Source of the DNA: Comamonadaceae bacterium
GTDB taxonomy: Bacteria > Pseudomonadota > Gammaproteobacteria > Burkholderiales > Burkholderiaceae_C
Length of the DNA: 64,000 nt
Assembly: GCA_027485235.1 (NCBI GenBank)
Contig: JAIXRJ010000046.1
Coordinates: 1-64,000 of the forward strand
Direction of reading: 5' to 3'
The translations under genes and the position numbers were made by a program. This document shows, in pieces, positions 35,407 through 45,346 of this stretch. Under the pieces are notes generated by a model. The model did no database searches. It was not told the DNA's origin and saw only the letters and a list, made by a program, of their open reading frames with translations. The first letter of the stretch is position 1; each line of letters starts with the position of its first letter.

Positions 35407-36111
35407 TCAGTGGCCAGAGGCCGAGCTGCTGGTCCCAGCCGAACCCAGGCTGCGTTGCAAGATGTTCGAGAACTCTTCGATGAAGGTTTCCATCTTGATG
35501 GCGATGCGGTCCACGTCGTGCGAGAAACTGTTGTAAGCCAATACGGCTGGGATGGCCGCAAACAGACCAATCGCGGTGGCCACCAGGGCTTCGGCAATAC
35601 CGGGCGCCACGGTGGCCAGAGTCACTTGCTGCAAGCTGGCCAGTCCGGTGAAGGCGTGCATGATGCCCCACACGGTGCCAAACAAGCCGACATAAGGCGA
35701 GATGGAGCCCACCGAGGCCAGAAAGGCCAGTTGGGATTCGGCCACGTCCATTTCCCGCTGAAAGCTGGCCCGCATGGCGCGGCGAGCGCCATCGAGCAAA
35801 GTGCCTGCATCGCTGATGCGGCGTTCGCGCAGTTTTTGGTATTCGCGCATGCCGCTGGCAAAAATGCGCTCCATCGGGCCCGACATCTTGGCGTTTTGTG
35901 TGGCCGCATTGAACAGTTCATTCAAACTGGTGCCCGACCAAAAGACACGCTCGAACTCTTCGTTGAGGTTTTTGATCCGTTTGATCGCAGAGAGTTTGCG
36001 CGCAATGGCCGCCCAACTGGTGACCGAGATGCCCAGCAAGATGAGCACCACCAACTGGACCACAAAGCTGGCGTGCAGTAACAGCGAGACGATGGACATG
36101 TCTTGGTTCAT
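35407..36111 (-). CDS. tolQ: Tol-Pal energy transducer TolQ (ExbB family)
   Basis: The 234-residue inner-membrane protein has three membrane helices (about 10-35, 135-160 and 170-195), with the conserved ISPYVGLFGTVWGIMHAF block and the TVAPGIAEALVATAIGL helix that forms the ion channel with TolR. The start at 36111 (MNQDMSIVSLL) is chosen: its ATG overlaps the ybgC stop as ATGA. The open frame upstream belongs to ybgC sequence. Confidence 0.95.
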   Translation of the reverse strand: MNQDMSIVSLLLHASFVVQLVVLILLGISVTSWAAIARKLSAIKRIKNLNEEFERVFWSGTSLNELFNAATQNAKMSGPMERIFASGMREYQKLRERRISDAGTLLDGARRAMRASFQREMDVAESQLAFLASVGSISPYVGLFGTVWGIMHAFTGLASLQQVTLATVAPGIAEALVATAIGLFAAIPAVLAYNSFSHDVDRIAIKMETFIEEFSNILQRSLGSAGTSSSASGH

Positions 36112-36524
36112 GTGAGAGCTTCCAATACGGGAGCCGGAATGCGGCTTGGTTTCAAATTTTGGCTGTCGACCCAACCGAGACGAATGGTACCTTCGGCCAG
36201 CAGCCGATCGGCGTGACCCGAGGTCAGTAGGTAGGCGCTTTGGGCAATGGTCAGGCTGGCTTTGCCGCCGGTCTGAAGTTGGGCCGTGACCATCAAGGTG
36301 TCATCCAATCGCGCTGGCGAATGGTATTTGACGGCGGTTTCACTCACCACAAACATGCCGCCCGATTGGTCGCGCAGCACCTGCTGGCCAAAGCCCAGGG
36401 TGCGCAGCCATTCGGTGCGTGCGCGTTCAAAAAACTTGAGGTAATTGGCATAAAAGACGATGCCGCCCGCGTCGGTGTCTTCCCAGTAAATGCGTATCGG
36501 GAACTGAAAGGGTGACTTGTCCAT
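36108..36524 (-). CDS. ybgC: Tol-Pal associated acyl-CoA thioesterase
   Basis: The 138-residue hot-dog thioesterase begins PIRIYWEDTDAGGIVFYANYLKFFERARTEWL-like (written here in part: WEDTDAGGIVFYANYLKF), with the catalytic Asp of the 4-hydroxybenzoyl-CoA thioesterase type. YbgC hydrolyses short-chain acyl-CoA or acyl-ACP and is typically the first gene of the tol operon. The ATG at 36524 overlaps the aminotransferase stop by one base (TGATG), and the stop overlaps tolQ as ATGA. Confidence 0.94.
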   Translation of the reverse strand: MDKSPFQFPIRIYWEDTDAGGIVFYANYLKFFERARTEWLRTLGFGQQVLRDQSGGMFVVSETAVKYHSPARLDDTLMVTAQLQTGGKASLTIAQSAYLLTSGHADRLLAEGTIRLGWVDSQNLKPSRIPAPVLEALT

Positions 36525-37711
36525 CAAGGTTCCAACCAGGTTTTCAGGCGTGCAATGGCCGTTTGCAATTCGGCCATCGAGTTGGCGGTAGAAAAACGCA
36601 CAAAGCGCGCGGCCTGGTCGTTGCCAAAGTCGCGCCCGGGCGTGATGGCCACATGGGCGTGTTCCAGCGCGGCAAAGGCAAAGTCCCAACTGTCTTTGAG
36701 GCCCATTTTTTGGCAGGCGGCTGTGCAGTCGGCCCAGGCGTAAAAAGCACCATCGGGAGGCACGGGGACGGTCAGGCCAAGCGCATTCAACGCCGGGATG
36801 AAGTAGTCTCGGCGGGCCTTGAACTCGGTGCGGCGGCGCTCGTATTCGGCCAGGCTCTCGGGTTCAAAGCATGCCAACGCGGCTTGCTGGGCCACGGCGC
36901 TGGCACAGATGAAGAGGTTTTGCGTCAAGCGCTCGATCACCGGCACCAAGGCCTCGGGCACCACCAGCCAGCCCAGACGCCAGCCGGTCATGTTGAAGTA
37001 TTTGCTGAAGCTGTTGATGCTGATGACGTCGTCGCCCAGGGCCAGGGCACTTTGGCCGAAAGCGCCATCGTGGCTCAGGCCCAGGTAAATTTCGTCGATC
37101 AGGGTGATGCCGCCGTGGCTGCGCACGACGTCGACGAGGCGGGCCAGCTCGCCCAGGTCAATCGAGGTGCCCGTGGGGTTGGAGGGCGAGGCCAGCAAGA
37201 CGCCCCGGGTATGCGACCCCCAGGCGGCGGCGACTTGGGCGGCACTGAGCTGAAAGCGGTCTTCGGCGGTGGTGGGCAGCAGCACAGCCGTGCCCTCGGC
37301 TGCACTGACAAAATGCCGGTTGCAGGGGTAGCTGGGGTCGGGCATCAGGATTTCATCGCCCCGGTCAATCAGGGCCAGACAAGCCAGTTGCAGGGCCGCA
37401 GATGCGCCCGCCGTGACCACGATGCGGCTGGCAGGGACTTGTATGCCAAACCGCTGTGTGTACCAGTCGCTGATGGCTTGGCGCAATGCATCCAGGCCCA
37501 AAGCGGCTGTGTACTGGGTTTGTCCTCGACTGATGGCGCTTTGTGCGGCTTGTTGTACCCGGGAGGGGGCGGTGAAATCAGGCTCGCCGATGTTCAAAAA
37601 AACCACGGGACGGTCGGTGTGCGCGACTTCGCGTGCCTTGTGCAAAGCGGCTTTGGCCACTTCCATCACGTAAAACGGCGCGATGCGCTCGGCGCGTTGG
37701 GAGGTGCGCAT
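36524..37711 (-). CDS. Pyridoxal-phosphate-dependent aminotransferase (class I/II)
   Basis: The 395-residue enzyme has the fold-type I marks: TAGASAALQLACLA, LLASPSNPTGT, TLIDEIYLGLSH and the PLP-binding Lys in SINSFSKYFNMTGWRLGW. Conserved Arg for the substrate carboxylate is in RFVRFSTANS. It resembles aspartate/alanine-type aminotransferases of Burkholderiales, and the substrate cannot be chosen from the sequence. It precedes ybgC with a one-base overlap, and nusB ends 11 bases upstream, so riboflavin, nusB and tol genes may form one long transcript. Confidence 0.9.
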   Translation of the reverse strand: MRTSQRAERIAPFYVMEVAKAALHKAREVAHTDRPVVFLNIGEPDFTAPSRVQQAAQSAISRGQTQYTAALGLDALRQAISDWYTQRFGIQVPASRIVVTAGASAALQLACLALIDRGDEILMPDPSYPCNRHFVSAAEGTAVLLPTTAEDRFQLSAAQVAAAWGSHTRGVLLASPSNPTGTSIDLGELARLVDVVRSHGGITLIDEIYLGLSHDGAFGQSALALGDDVISINSFSKYFNMTGWRLGWLVVPEALVPVIERLTQNLFICASAVAQQAALACFEPESLAEYERRRTEFKARRDYFIPALNALGLTVPVPPDGAFYAWADCTAACQKMGLKDSWDFAFAALEHAHVAITPGRDFGNDQAARFVRFSTANSMAELQTAIARLKTWLEP

Positions 37712-37722
37712 ACGGTCCGGTT

Positions 37723-38247
37723 TTACTTGATCCGGCCAGATTGGCGGTCGGCTCGCACTTCTGCAGCACGCAGCTCGGGTGCCAAACCGTTGAGTACCGC
37801 ATTCACATATTTGTGGCCATCGGTGCCACCAAAATCTTTGGCCAGTTCAATGCATTCGTTCAGTACGACACGCCACGGCACGTCCAGGCAGTGTTGGAAC
37901 TCGTAAACACCGATCCACATGATGGCGTGTTCCACCGGGGAGATTTCGGCAAAGCTGCGGTCCAACTTCGGGCCAATCCAACCATCCAGTGCTTGGGCTT
38001 GTTCGGTGCAACCGTAAAGCAAAGCATCGTAGTGCGCAGAGTCGGCTTTGTGAAAGCCCGACAGTTCGCGCGTGAAGATGTCGATGTCTGCGGCTTCGTT
38101 TCGGCCCACGATGTGCTGATAAAGCGCCTGCAATGCAAACTCGCGCGAGCGGCTTCGGGCAGATTTTGCCGAGGATTTGCGCGTCCCGACTGCGGCCGTT
38201 GGCGTGCCTTCAGCCGTGGTCTTGGATGGGCTGGTCGACGCCATCAT
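37723..38247 (-). CDS. nusB: Transcription antitermination factor NusB
   Basis: The 174-residue all-helical protein binds boxA RNA with S10 in ribosomal antitermination. The NusB core begins [17 protein letters not shown] near residue 32 and ends with [16 protein letters not shown]. An N-terminal Ser/Thr/Ala-rich extension of about 30 residues is longer than in E. coli but common in this group. Its ATG overlaps the ribH stop as ATGA, the classic ribH-nusB coupling. Confidence 0.95.
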   Translation of the reverse strand: MMASTSPSKTTAEGTPTAAVGTRKSSAKSARSRSREFALQALYQHIVGRNEAADIDIFTRELSGFHKADSAHYDALLYGCTEQAQALDGWIGPKLDRSFAEISPVEHAIMWIGVYEFQHCLDVPWRVVLNECIELAKDFGGTDGHKYVNAVLNGLAPELRAAEVRADRQSGRIK

Positions 38248-38753
38248 CGCGCAGAAGCTTCTTCGTTATTTTCGTCGGTCAGTTCAGCCAGATCGGCCGA
38301 CAGGTCGTCCATGATGCAGGCCATCTCGACCGCCACGCGGGCTGCGTCGCGTCCTTTGTCGGTCTGGCGCGCGATGGCTTGTTCGAGGTTTTCGGTGGTC
38401 AAAATCGCGTTGGCGATCGGCAAGTTGTAGTCGAGCGACACTCGGCTCACGCCGGCCCCGGACTCGTTGGCCACCAGCTCGAAGTGGTACGTTTCGCCGC
38501 GGATGATGCACCCCAGCGCGATCAAGGCGTCGTATTCGGCGCGCTCGGCCATGGCTTGCAAGGCGACCGGAACTTCCAGCGCACCTGGCACCATGACATG
38601 GTCAATGCTGGTGACGCCAAGGGCTTCGAGTTCTGCGATGCAGGCCTTGGCCAGCGAATGGGTGATGTCTTCGTTGAAACGGGCTTGGACGATACCGATG
38701 TGCAGAAATTGACCGTCGAGTTCTTCGGCTTGGCCTTTGTTGGCTTCGAGCAT
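38244..38753 (-). CDS. ribH: 6,7-dimethyl-8-ribityllumazine synthase
   Basis: The 169-residue enzyme condenses the pyrimidine and butanone phosphate intermediates to lumazine, the penultimate step in riboflavin synthesis. [33 protein letters not shown] and the catalytic His in that block are conserved. The ATG at 38753 is preferred over an upstream in-frame codon because the upstream part is ribBA sequence. It begins two bases after the ribBA stop. Confidence 0.96.
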   Translation of the reverse strand: MLEANKGQAEELDGQFLHIGIVQARFNEDITHSLAKACIAELEALGVTSIDHVMVPGALEVPVALQAMAERAEYDALIALGCIIRGETYHFELVANESGAGVSRVSLDYNLPIANAILTTENLEQAIARQTDKGRDAARVAVEMACIMDDLSADLAELTDENNEEASAR

Positions 38754-38755
38754 GT

Positions 38756-39883
38756 TTATTCCTTGGGGATGTAGCCGGTGATTTCCAGGCCGTAGCCGGT
38801 CATGCTGGGCATGCGGCGGGGTTGGCCCATGAGTTTCATTTTGTGTACGCCGCATTCACGCAAAATTTGTGCGCCGACGCCATAAGTGCGCAGGTCCATC
38901 TTGCCGCGCTCAGGCGCTTGCGCCGAGCGGGCGCGGCCTTCAAATTGAGCCAACAACTGCTCGGCCGTTTCGCCGCAGTTGAGCAAAACGGCCACGCCGC
39001 TGCCTTGAGCGTGGATGTATTTCAGGCTGGCGTCCAGATTCCAGGAGTGCATGGCGCGGTTGACTTCCAGGGCGTCAAGCACGGACAGGGGCTCGTGCAC
39101 CCGCACGGCCACTTCTGAATCGGGCGCCCATTGACCTTTGACCAAGGCCATGTGCACAGATTGGTTGGTTTGGTCACGAAACGCGTGCGCCGTGAATTCA
39201 CCGTGCGCAGTTTGCAATGGGCGGCTGCCGATCCGTTCGACCAGAGATTCGTTGCGACTGCGGTACTCGATCAGGTCGGCGATGGTGCCAATTTTCAGGC
39301 CGTGCTCGGCGGCAAACAGTTGTAAGTCAGGCAAACGGGCCATGGTGCCATCGTCTTTCATGATCTCGCAGATCACAGACGATGCACTGCAACCGGCCAT
39401 GGCGGCCAAATCGCAACCGGCTTCGGTATGACCCGCGCGCATGAGCACGCCACCATCCACCGCTTGCAAGGGGAAGATATGACCGGGTTGCACCAGGTCG
39501 GTGGGTTGGGTGCCGCGCGCCACGGCCACTTGCACGGTCTTGGCGCGGTCAGCTGCCGAGATGCCGGTCGTCACGCCCTCAGCCGCTTCGATGGACACAG
39601 TGAAGGCGGTGCTGTAGAAAGTGCCGTTGCGAGCCGCCATGGGCGGGAGTTTCAAAAATTCGCAGCGTTCACGGGTGAGCGTCAGGCAAATCAGGCCCCG
39701 GCCAAATCGGGCCATGAAGTTGATGGCTTCGGGCGTAACGTGGTCAGAGGCCAGCACCAGATCGCCTTCGTTTTCGCGGTCTTCTTCGTCGACCAGGATC
39801 ACAATGCGACCGGCTTTCATTTCGGCCACGATCTCTTCGACGGGCGAGATCGCCACGGGTGTCCGCTGCGCTGGGGCGTTCAT
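38756..39883 (-). CDS. ribB: 3,4-dihydroxy-2-butanone 4-phosphate synthase with degenerate GTP cyclohydrolase II domain (RibBA/RibBX type)
   Basis: Residues 1-210 are a complete butanone-phosphate synthase: [13 protein letters not shown] with catalytic acids, TGISAADRA and [12 protein letters not shown]. Residues 215-375 are related to GTP cyclohydrolase II, but the metal-binding part is lost. Where RibA has RVHSEC followed by a Cys-x-Cys pair, this protein has [10 protein letters not shown] (261-270) and no Cys. The RQEGRG block is replaced by [10 protein letters not shown]. Only [12 protein letters not shown] is well kept. The protein should therefore make dihydroxybutanone phosphate, and the organism needs a separate ribA. 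Hybrid proteins of this kind (RibBX) are known in proteobacteria. Confidence 0.9.
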   Translation of the reverse strand: MNAPAQRTPVAISPVEEIVAEMKAGRIVILVDEEDRENEGDLVLASDHVTPEAINFMARFGRGLICLTLTRERCEFLKLPPMAARNGTFYSTAFTVSIEAAEGVTTGISAADRAKTVQVAVARGTQPTDLVQPGHIFPLQAVDGGVLMRAGHTEAGCDLAAMAGCSASSVICEIMKDDGTMARLPDLQLFAAEHGLKIGTIADLIEYRSRNESLVERIGSRPLQTAHGEFTAHAFRDQTNQSVHMALVKGQWAPDSEVAVRVHEPLSVLDALEVNRAMHSWNLDASLKYIHAQGSGVAVLLNCGETAEQLLAQFEGRARSAQAPERGKMDLRTYGVGAQILRECGVHKMKLMGQPRRMPSMTGYGLEITGYIPKE

Positions 39884-40518
39884 GCTTTGTCTTTCTGGAT
39901 CAGGCCGGCGCTGAGCATGCGCTCCACATATCGAGCCACAGTGTCGATTTCAAGGTTGACGGGACTGCCCTCTGTCAGGCTGCCCAAGGCGGTGTTTTCT
40001 ACGGTGTGGGGGATCAGGTTGATGCTGATCTCACAGCCATCGGCCAGATCGTCCACGCGGTTGACTGTGAGACTCACCCCGTTGACGGTAATCGACCCTT
40101 TGTAGGCCAGGTATTTGGCCAGGGTGTGCGGAGCCAAGATGCGCAACTCCCAACTCTCACCGATTTGCTCGAAATGGCTGATGTGGCCCACGCCATCCAC
40201 ATGACCGGAGACGATGTGTCCGCCCAGGCGGTCGTGGGCGCGCAGCGCTTTTTCGAGGTTGACAGTGCCTTCTTGGTCGAGACCGCTGGTCTTGTCCAGT
40301 GATTCGGCGGAGATGTCGATGGTGAACTGGCGGCTCTCGGGGTTGAAGGTGGTGACGGTCATGCAAGCGCCGTTCAGGGCGATGCTGTCGCCCAGGCCGA
40401 CATCGTCAAGGTACCCGGCGGGGGCCTCGATGGTGAGGCGCTTGCCGTGGTGTAAAGAGCGACCCAGGTCGTGGGTGGCGACGATTCGCCCCACGCCGGT
40501 GATGATTCCGGTGAACAT
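39880..40518 (-). CDS. ribE: Riboflavin synthase alpha subunit
   Basis: The 212-residue enzyme dismutates two lumazine molecules to riboflavin. It has two internal repeats, the first starting [12 protein letters not shown] and containing [11 protein letters not shown], the second with [10 protein letters not shown] and [12 protein letters not shown]. The ATG at 40518 begins exactly at the family start MFTG; an ATG two codons earlier is less likely. It is the first gene of the ribE-ribBA-ribH-nusB operon. ribD is not present. I see no conserved FMN riboswitch upstream. Confidence 0.95.
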   Translation of the reverse strand: MFTGIITGVGRIVATHDLGRSLHHGKRLTIEAPAGYLDDVGLGDSIALNGACMTVTTFNPESRQFTIDISAESLDKTSGLDQEGTVNLEKALRAHDRLGGHIVSGHVDGVGHISHFEQIGESWELRILAPHTLAKYLAYKGSITVNGVSLTVNRVDDLADGCEISINLIPHTVENTALGSLTEGSPVNLEIDTVARYVERMLSAGLIQKDKA

Positions 40519-40712
40519 AACCACCTATTCTGGCAGGTATTGAACGCTGATCGGGTGACCGAGGCATAAAAAACCTTGTTTCCTGACGATTGAGGCCGTT
40601 TTCAAGACCATTTGCGCGGGTAAACAGGGATGGGTCCTGGTGAGCGCTTGTCTAAAATGAACTTGGCAGCGCAGCACCCTCTGGCGCTGCCGAGCATCGA
40701 TTGGAGCGCCCC

Positions 40713-41282
40713 GTGCAGACCACCGAAACTTCCAGCGCAACGCCAGCAGACAGTGCGCCTGCCGACGGTTTGCCCCGAACCATAAAAAAATACCCCAACC
40801 GCCGCTTGTATGACACACAAACCTCGGCGTATGTCACCTTGGCGGAAATCAAAAAGATGGTGATGAGCGGCGATCCGATGGTCGTGCGTGATGCCAAAAC
40901 CGGAGAAGATCTGACCCGTGCCATCTTGCTTCAGATCATTTTGGAAGAAGAATCTGCCGGCGCGCCGATGTTCAGCGAGGCCGTGTTGTCCAACATCATC
41001 CGTTTTTATGGACACACCATGCAAGCCTTCATGGGCTCTTATTTGGAAAACCATGTCCAATCTTTCATGGACTGGCAGTCTCGTCTTGGGTCCAACAGTC
41101 AACCCCTGAGCCCTGAAGTGTGGGCGCAATTCATGCAGTGGCAATACCCTTTGATGCAAAACATGTTTTCTGGCTTGGCCCATCCCCCACAAACCATGGT
41201 CTCGCAGATGCAAGAACAGTTGCAAAAACAGATTCAAAAAAACACCGAACAGATGTTGGGTGTCTTTGGTTTGAGGACTTGA
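40713..41282 (+). CDS. phaR: Polyhydroxyalkanoate synthesis repressor PhaR
   Basis: The roughly 189-residue protein has the conserved DNA/PHA-binding N-terminal domain with IKKYPNRRLYDTQTSAYVTL, then DAKTGEDLTRAIL and an amphipathic Gln-rich C-terminal part. PhaR represses phasin genes and binds polyhydroxybutyrate granules. The start is a GTG at 40713, with a GGAG six bases upstream; a TTG at 40701 is in frame but has no such site. No pha biosynthesis gene lies nearby. The gene diverges from ribE. Confidence 0.93.
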   Translation: MQTTETSSATPADSAPADGLPRTIKKYPNRRLYDTQTSAYVTLAEIKKMVMSGDPMVVRDAKTGEDLTRAILLQIILEEESAGAPMFSEAVLSNIIRFYGHTMQAFMGSYLENHVQSFMDWQSRLGSNSQPLSPEVWAQFMQWQYPLMQNMFSGLAHPPQTMVSQMQEQLQKQIQKNTEQMLGVFGLRT

Positions 41283-41339
41283 TGGGGCCTGCATGCTCTT
41301 TTGTCACATGGCAGACGTTTTTGCAGAGACAATGGGGCC

Positions 41340-42728
41340 ATGAGTGAAATGATTTCCATACCGGCCCCCAAAGTGGGCTTTGTCAGTTTGGGTTGCCCCA
41401 AGGCACTGACCGACTCCGAACTGATCCTGACCCAACTGAGCGCAGAGGGTTACCAGACTTCCAAAACCTTTGACGGGGCCGATTTGGTCATTGTCAACAC
41501 CTGCGGCTTCATCGACGATGCCATCAAGGAGAGCTTGGACACGATTGCCGAAGCCCTCCATGAAAACGGCAAGGTCATCGTGACAGGCTGCTTGGGTGCC
41601 AAGTTGGGCGAGGGGGGCGGCAACATGATCCGCGAGTTGCACCCCAGCGTGTTGGCTGTGACCGGCCCGCACGCCACGCAAGAAGTGATGGATGCGGTCC
41701 ATACCCATTTGCCCAAACCGCATGACCCTTTTATGGATTTGGTGCCTGGCGGCTTTGGCGAAGCGGGCCTCAAGCTCACGCCACGCCACTATGCCTACTT
41801 GAAGATCAGTGAAGGCTGCAACCACCGCTGCACTTTTTGCATCATCCCATCTATGCGCGGCGACCTGGTGTCTCGACCCATTGGCGATGTGCTGAAAGAA
41901 GCCAAGGCTTTGTTTGAAGGCGGGGTCAAGGAGCTGTTGGTCATCAGCCAAGACACTTCTGCCTACGGCGTGGATGTCAAATACATCACCGGTTTTTGGG
42001 AGGGCAAACCGGTCAAAACCCGCATGCTGGAGTTGGTCAAAGCTTTGGGTGAAATGGCCCACGATCACAGTGCTTGGGTTCGCTTGCACTATGTTTACCC
42101 TTACCCCAGCGTTGACGACATCATTCCTCTGATGGCTCAGGGTTTGGTTTTACCCTATCTGGATGTGCCATTTCAGCACAGCCATCCCGATGTGCTCAAG
42201 CGCATGAAGCGCCCGGCCAGCGGAGAGAAAAACCTGGAGCGTATCCAGCGTTGGCGTGAGCTGTGTCCCGAGTTAGTGATTCGTAGCACTTTCATCGCCG
42301 GTTTTCCGGGCGAGACCGAAGAGGAGTTTGAGCACCTGATGGGTTTTTTGCGCGAAGCGCAGATTGATCGCGCCGGGTGTTTTGCCTACAGTCCCGTCAA
42401 AGGTGCCACCGCCAACGAGTTGCCTGGGATGTTGCCCGAGGCACTGCGCGAAGAGCGCCGTGCCCGATTCATGGCGGTTGCCGAAGAGGTGTCGATTGCC
42501 CGTTTGCATCAACGCGTGGGCTCCACCATGCAGGTTTTGGTGGACTCGGCGCCGGCCATGGGGCGTCGTGGTGGTGTAGGCCGCAGTTTTGGCGATGCGC
42601 CCGAGATCGACGGTGTGGTGCGCTTGTTACCTCCCGAAAAATTGAGCAAGACACTCAAAGCAGGTGAGTTCACACGCGCACGCATTGTGAGTGTGGAAGG
42701 CCACGATTTGGTGGGAGTTCCCGTTTGA
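41340..42728 (+). CDS. rimO: Ribosomal protein S12 methylthiotransferase
   Basis: The 462-residue radical-SAM enzyme methylthiolates an Asp of ribosomal protein S12. Three Cys of the first iron-sulfur cluster are at 19, 55 and 84 ([26 protein letters not shown]). The radical SAM cluster is CNHRCTFC at 160-167. A C-terminal TRAM domain follows. The start at 41340 (MSEMISIP) is the first ATG close to the domain start. The gene is 57 bases behind phaR and could be read with it. Confidence 0.96.
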   Translation: MSEMISIPAPKVGFVSLGCPKALTDSELILTQLSAEGYQTSKTFDGADLVIVNTCGFIDDAIKESLDTIAEALHENGKVIVTGCLGAKLGEGGGNMIRELHPSVLAVTGPHATQEVMDAVHTHLPKPHDPFMDLVPGGFGEAGLKLTPRHYAYLKISEGCNHRCTFCIIPSMRGDLVSRPIGDVLKEAKALFEGGVKELLVISQDTSAYGVDVKYITGFWEGKPVKTRMLELVKALGEMAHDHSAWVRLHYVYPYPSVDDIIPLMAQGLVLPYLDVPFQHSHPDVLKRMKRPASGEKNLERIQRWRELCPELVIRSTFIAGFPGETEEEFEHLMGFLREAQIDRAGCFAYSPVKGATANELPGMLPEALREERRARFMAVAEEVSIARLHQRVGSTMQVLVDSAPAMGRRGGVGRSFGDAPEIDGVVRLLPPEKLSKTLKAGEFTRARIVSVEGHDLVGVPV

Positions 42729-42805
42729 TGTGGCTCGGTGCCATGCTGGACAGCCTTGGTGCTGTGTGCAAGGGCCACGTTGTCTGCGCTTTTGAAGCGC
42801 ACAAC

Positions 42806-42835
42806 AAAAAAGCCGTTGATCGGATATCAGCGGCT
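42806..42835 (-). terminator. Rho-independent terminator of tRNA-Leu
   Basis: On the minus strand AGCCGCTGAT pairs with ATCAACGGCT (one G-T) around a short loop and runs into a T stretch. It lies about 35 bases beyond the tRNA 3' end. Confidence 0.75.
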
Positions 42836-42869
42836 TGTGGTGATGTTGACCAGTCTGTGTCGGTCATAT

Positions 42870-42954
<85 letters not shown>

Positions 42955-42970
42955 GCCTCAGGAATAAAGG

Positions 42971-42976
42971 ATTCTA
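42971..42976 (-). promoter_or_regulatory. Possible -10 element of tRNA-Leu
   Basis: TAGAAT on the minus strand ends 17 bases before the tRNA 5' end. No clear -35 is seen. The element overlaps the presumed leader of rnr on the other strand. Confidence 0.3.
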
Positions 42977-43004
42977 TATCAAAAAAGTAGCGCCACCCAG
43001 CGGC

Positions 43005-45290
43005 TTGCTGGAAGAATTTGAAGGCAGTGTTCAAGGACACAGGGACGGTCATGGCTTCTTAATTCGCGACAACGGCGAATCAGACGTTTACCTCTCTCCC
43101 AATGAAATGCGTGCTGTGCTGCACAAGGATCGGGTCAAAGTCCGGATCGTTCGTCAAGATCGAAAGGGCCGTCCGGAGGGCCGAATTGTGGAAATCGTCG
43201 AGCGCCCCGAGCAGCCCATCATTGGGCGCTTGCTGCACGAAGGCGGTTTGTGGCTGGTGGCGCCCGAAGACAAGCGCTACGGCCAGGACGTGATGATTCC
43301 CAAAGGGGCGACCGGCACGGCCAAAACGGGCCAAGTGGTGGTGGTGGAATTGACCGAGCCACCCGCCTTGTTTGGGCAACCCGTTGGTCGCGTGAAAGAA
43401 GTGCTGGGCGAGATCGATGACCCGGGCATGGAGATCGAAATTGCCGTACGTAAATACAGCGTACCGCACGAATTTTCAGCCGCGTGTCTTGACCAAGCCA
43501 AAGGCTTGCCTGACAAAGTGTTGGCCAAGGATCTCAAGGACCGGGTGGATTTGCGGGATGTGTCTTTGGTCACCATCGATGGTGAAGACGCACGCGATTT
43601 TGACGATGCGGTGTATTGCGAACCGGCCAAAGTAGGCCGTGGCAAGGGTTGGCGCTTGTTGGTGGCCATTGCCGACGTGAGCCACTATGTTCAAACCGGC
43701 AGTGCCATCGACATCGATGCCTACGACCGCGCCACCAGCGTTTATTTTCCTCGCCGCGTGATCCCCATGCTGCCCGAAAAATTGTCCAACGGCCTGTGTT
43801 CACTCAACCCGGATGTCGACCGTTTGTGCATGGTGTGTGACATGTTGGTCAACGCCAAAGGCGATGTGCACGCCTACCAGTTTTACCCGGCAGTCATGCA
43901 CAGCCATGCGCGCTTTACTTACACCGAGGTGGCCGCCATTTTGGGCAATACCCGAGGTCCGGAAGCGGCCAAACGCCAAGCCCGTGTGACCGATCTGATG
44001 AATTTGCAGGACGTGTACAAAGCTTTGCTCTCTTCGCGTGCGGTACGCGGTGCGGTGGACTTTGAAACCACCGAAACCCAAATCGTCTGCGACGAGAGCG
44101 GTCGCATTGAGAAAATCGTTCCGCGTGTACGCAATGAAGCGCACCGCCTGATCGAAGAGGCCATGTTGGCGGCCAATGTCTGCAGTGCCGATTTCATTCA
44201 GCAGGGCAAGCACCCCGGTTTGTTTCGCGTGCACGAGGGCCCCACGGCCGAGAAAAAAGACATCCTGCGCAATTACCTCAAGGCGCTGGGTTTGGGCATG
44301 AGCATCAGCGACGATCCGCATACCAGTGAGTTTCAAAAAATCGCTCAAGCAACAAAGGACCGACCGGACGCTCAGCAGATCCACACCATGCTGCTGCGCT
44401 CCATGCAGCAGGCCATTTACACCCCTGTCAACAGCGGGCACTTTGGACTTGCATATGAGGCCTATACGCACTTCACCAGTCCGATCCGCCGTTACCCAGA
44501 TTTGCTGGTGCACCGGGTCATCAAGTCGATTTTGCTCGGCCGAAAATACACGCTTCCCAGCTTGCCCGTACCGGGAGAGGCCCAGGCCAAGCTGACCAAA
44601 CGCCTTGAGAAAGGCCGTGCGGCCAAGGGAGATGCGCCCGATTCGTCTGCGCCACGGGTGCGCATGTCGGCCGCAGACCAACGCGCTTGGGAGGCTGCTG
44701 GTTTGCATTGCAGCGCCAACGAACGTCGCGCCGACGAGGCCAGCCGCGATGTCGAAGCCTGGCTCAAATGCAAATACATGCGTGAGCATCTGGGTGAAGA
44801 ATACGGTGGGGTGGTCTCTGCGGCCACCAGCTTTGGCATTTTTGTCACGCTGGACAGTTTGTATGTGGAGGGTTTGGTCCACATCACCGAGTTGGGTGGC
44901 GAGTACTATCGCTTTGACGAACTGCGGCAGGAATTGCGCGGCGAGCGCACGGGTATTCGTTATGCAATCGGAACACGTGTACAAGTGCAGGTCAGCCGTG
45001 TGGACTTGGATGGTCGCAAGATTGATTTCCGCTTGGTGAATCCGAGTGATGATGTGTTGACCCGTGCCCTGCGCGAAAAAGGAATTTCGGCGCCAGCATC
45101 GGGTGATGTCGTCAAGGGGAAGGGCCGCGGCGGTGCGGCGCGTGGTGATCGCGCAGCTGATCGCCGAATGGCCGATGCCGAACGCAACCGCTCGCCGATT
45201 CAGGCCCTGAAGGCTTCGGTCAAGAAAACCGCGACCAAAAAGGCGGGCGCCAAGAGCAAAGGCCCACGCAGCACCAAATCTCGTCGCTGA
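43005..45290 (+). CDS. rnr: Ribonuclease R (exoribonuclease, VacB)
   Basis: The roughly 761-residue 3'-5' exoribonuclease has cold-shock domains starting EFEGSVQGHRDGHGFLIRDN, the catalytic RNB domain with TIDGEDARDFDDAV near residue 190, an S1 domain (about 595-680; EEYGGVVSAATSFGIFV) and a basic, Lys-rich tail. The frame is open from 42927, but that part runs through the tRNA-Leu gene. The first start outside it is a TTG at 43005 (a CTG follows). There is no room for the N-terminal helix-turn-helix domain of E. coli RNase R. The start is therefore uncertain. Confidence 0.9.
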   Translation: MLEEFEGSVQGHRDGHGFLIRDNGESDVYLSPNEMRAVLHKDRVKVRIVRQDRKGRPEGRIVEIVERPEQPIIGRLLHEGGLWLVAPEDKRYGQDVMIPKGATGTAKTGQVVVVELTEPPALFGQPVGRVKEVLGEIDDPGMEIEIAVRKYSVPHEFSAACLDQAKGLPDKVLAKDLKDRVDLRDVSLVTIDGEDARDFDDAVYCEPAKVGRGKGWRLLVAIADVSHYVQTGSAIDIDAYDRATSVYFPRRVIPMLPEKLSNGLCSLNPDVDRLCMVCDMLVNAKGDVHAYQFYPAVMHSHARFTYTEVAAILGNTRGPEAAKRQARVTDLMNLQDVYKALLSSRAVRGAVDFETTETQIVCDESGRIEKIVPRVRNEAHRLIEEAMLAANVCSADFIQQGKHPGLFRVHEGPTAEKKDILRNYLKALGLGMSISDDPHTSEFQKIAQATKDRPDAQQIHTMLLRSMQQAIYTPVNSGHFGLAYEAYTHFTSPIRRYPDLLVHRVIKSILLGRKYTLPSLPVPGEAQAKLTKRLEKGRAAKGDAPDSSAPRVRMSAADQRAWEAAGLHCSANERRADEASRDVEAWLKCKYMREHLGEEYGGVVSAATSFGIFVTLDSLYVEGLVHITELGGEYYRFDELRQELRGERTGIRYAIGTRVQVQVSRVDLDGRKIDFRLVNPSDDVLTRALREKGISAPASGDVVKGKGRGGAARGDRAADRRMADAERNRSPIQALKASVKKTATKKAGAKSKGPRSTKSRR

Positions 45291-45346
45291 ATGGATCCTG
45301 CTTGATCATGGACACCCCTTTGGACATGGCCGCTGATTGGGGTCAG

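Noticed and set aside
40519-40712. FMN riboswitch ahead of ribE
   Set aside because: None of the conserved RFN-element boxes is recognisable in the ribE-phaR gap.
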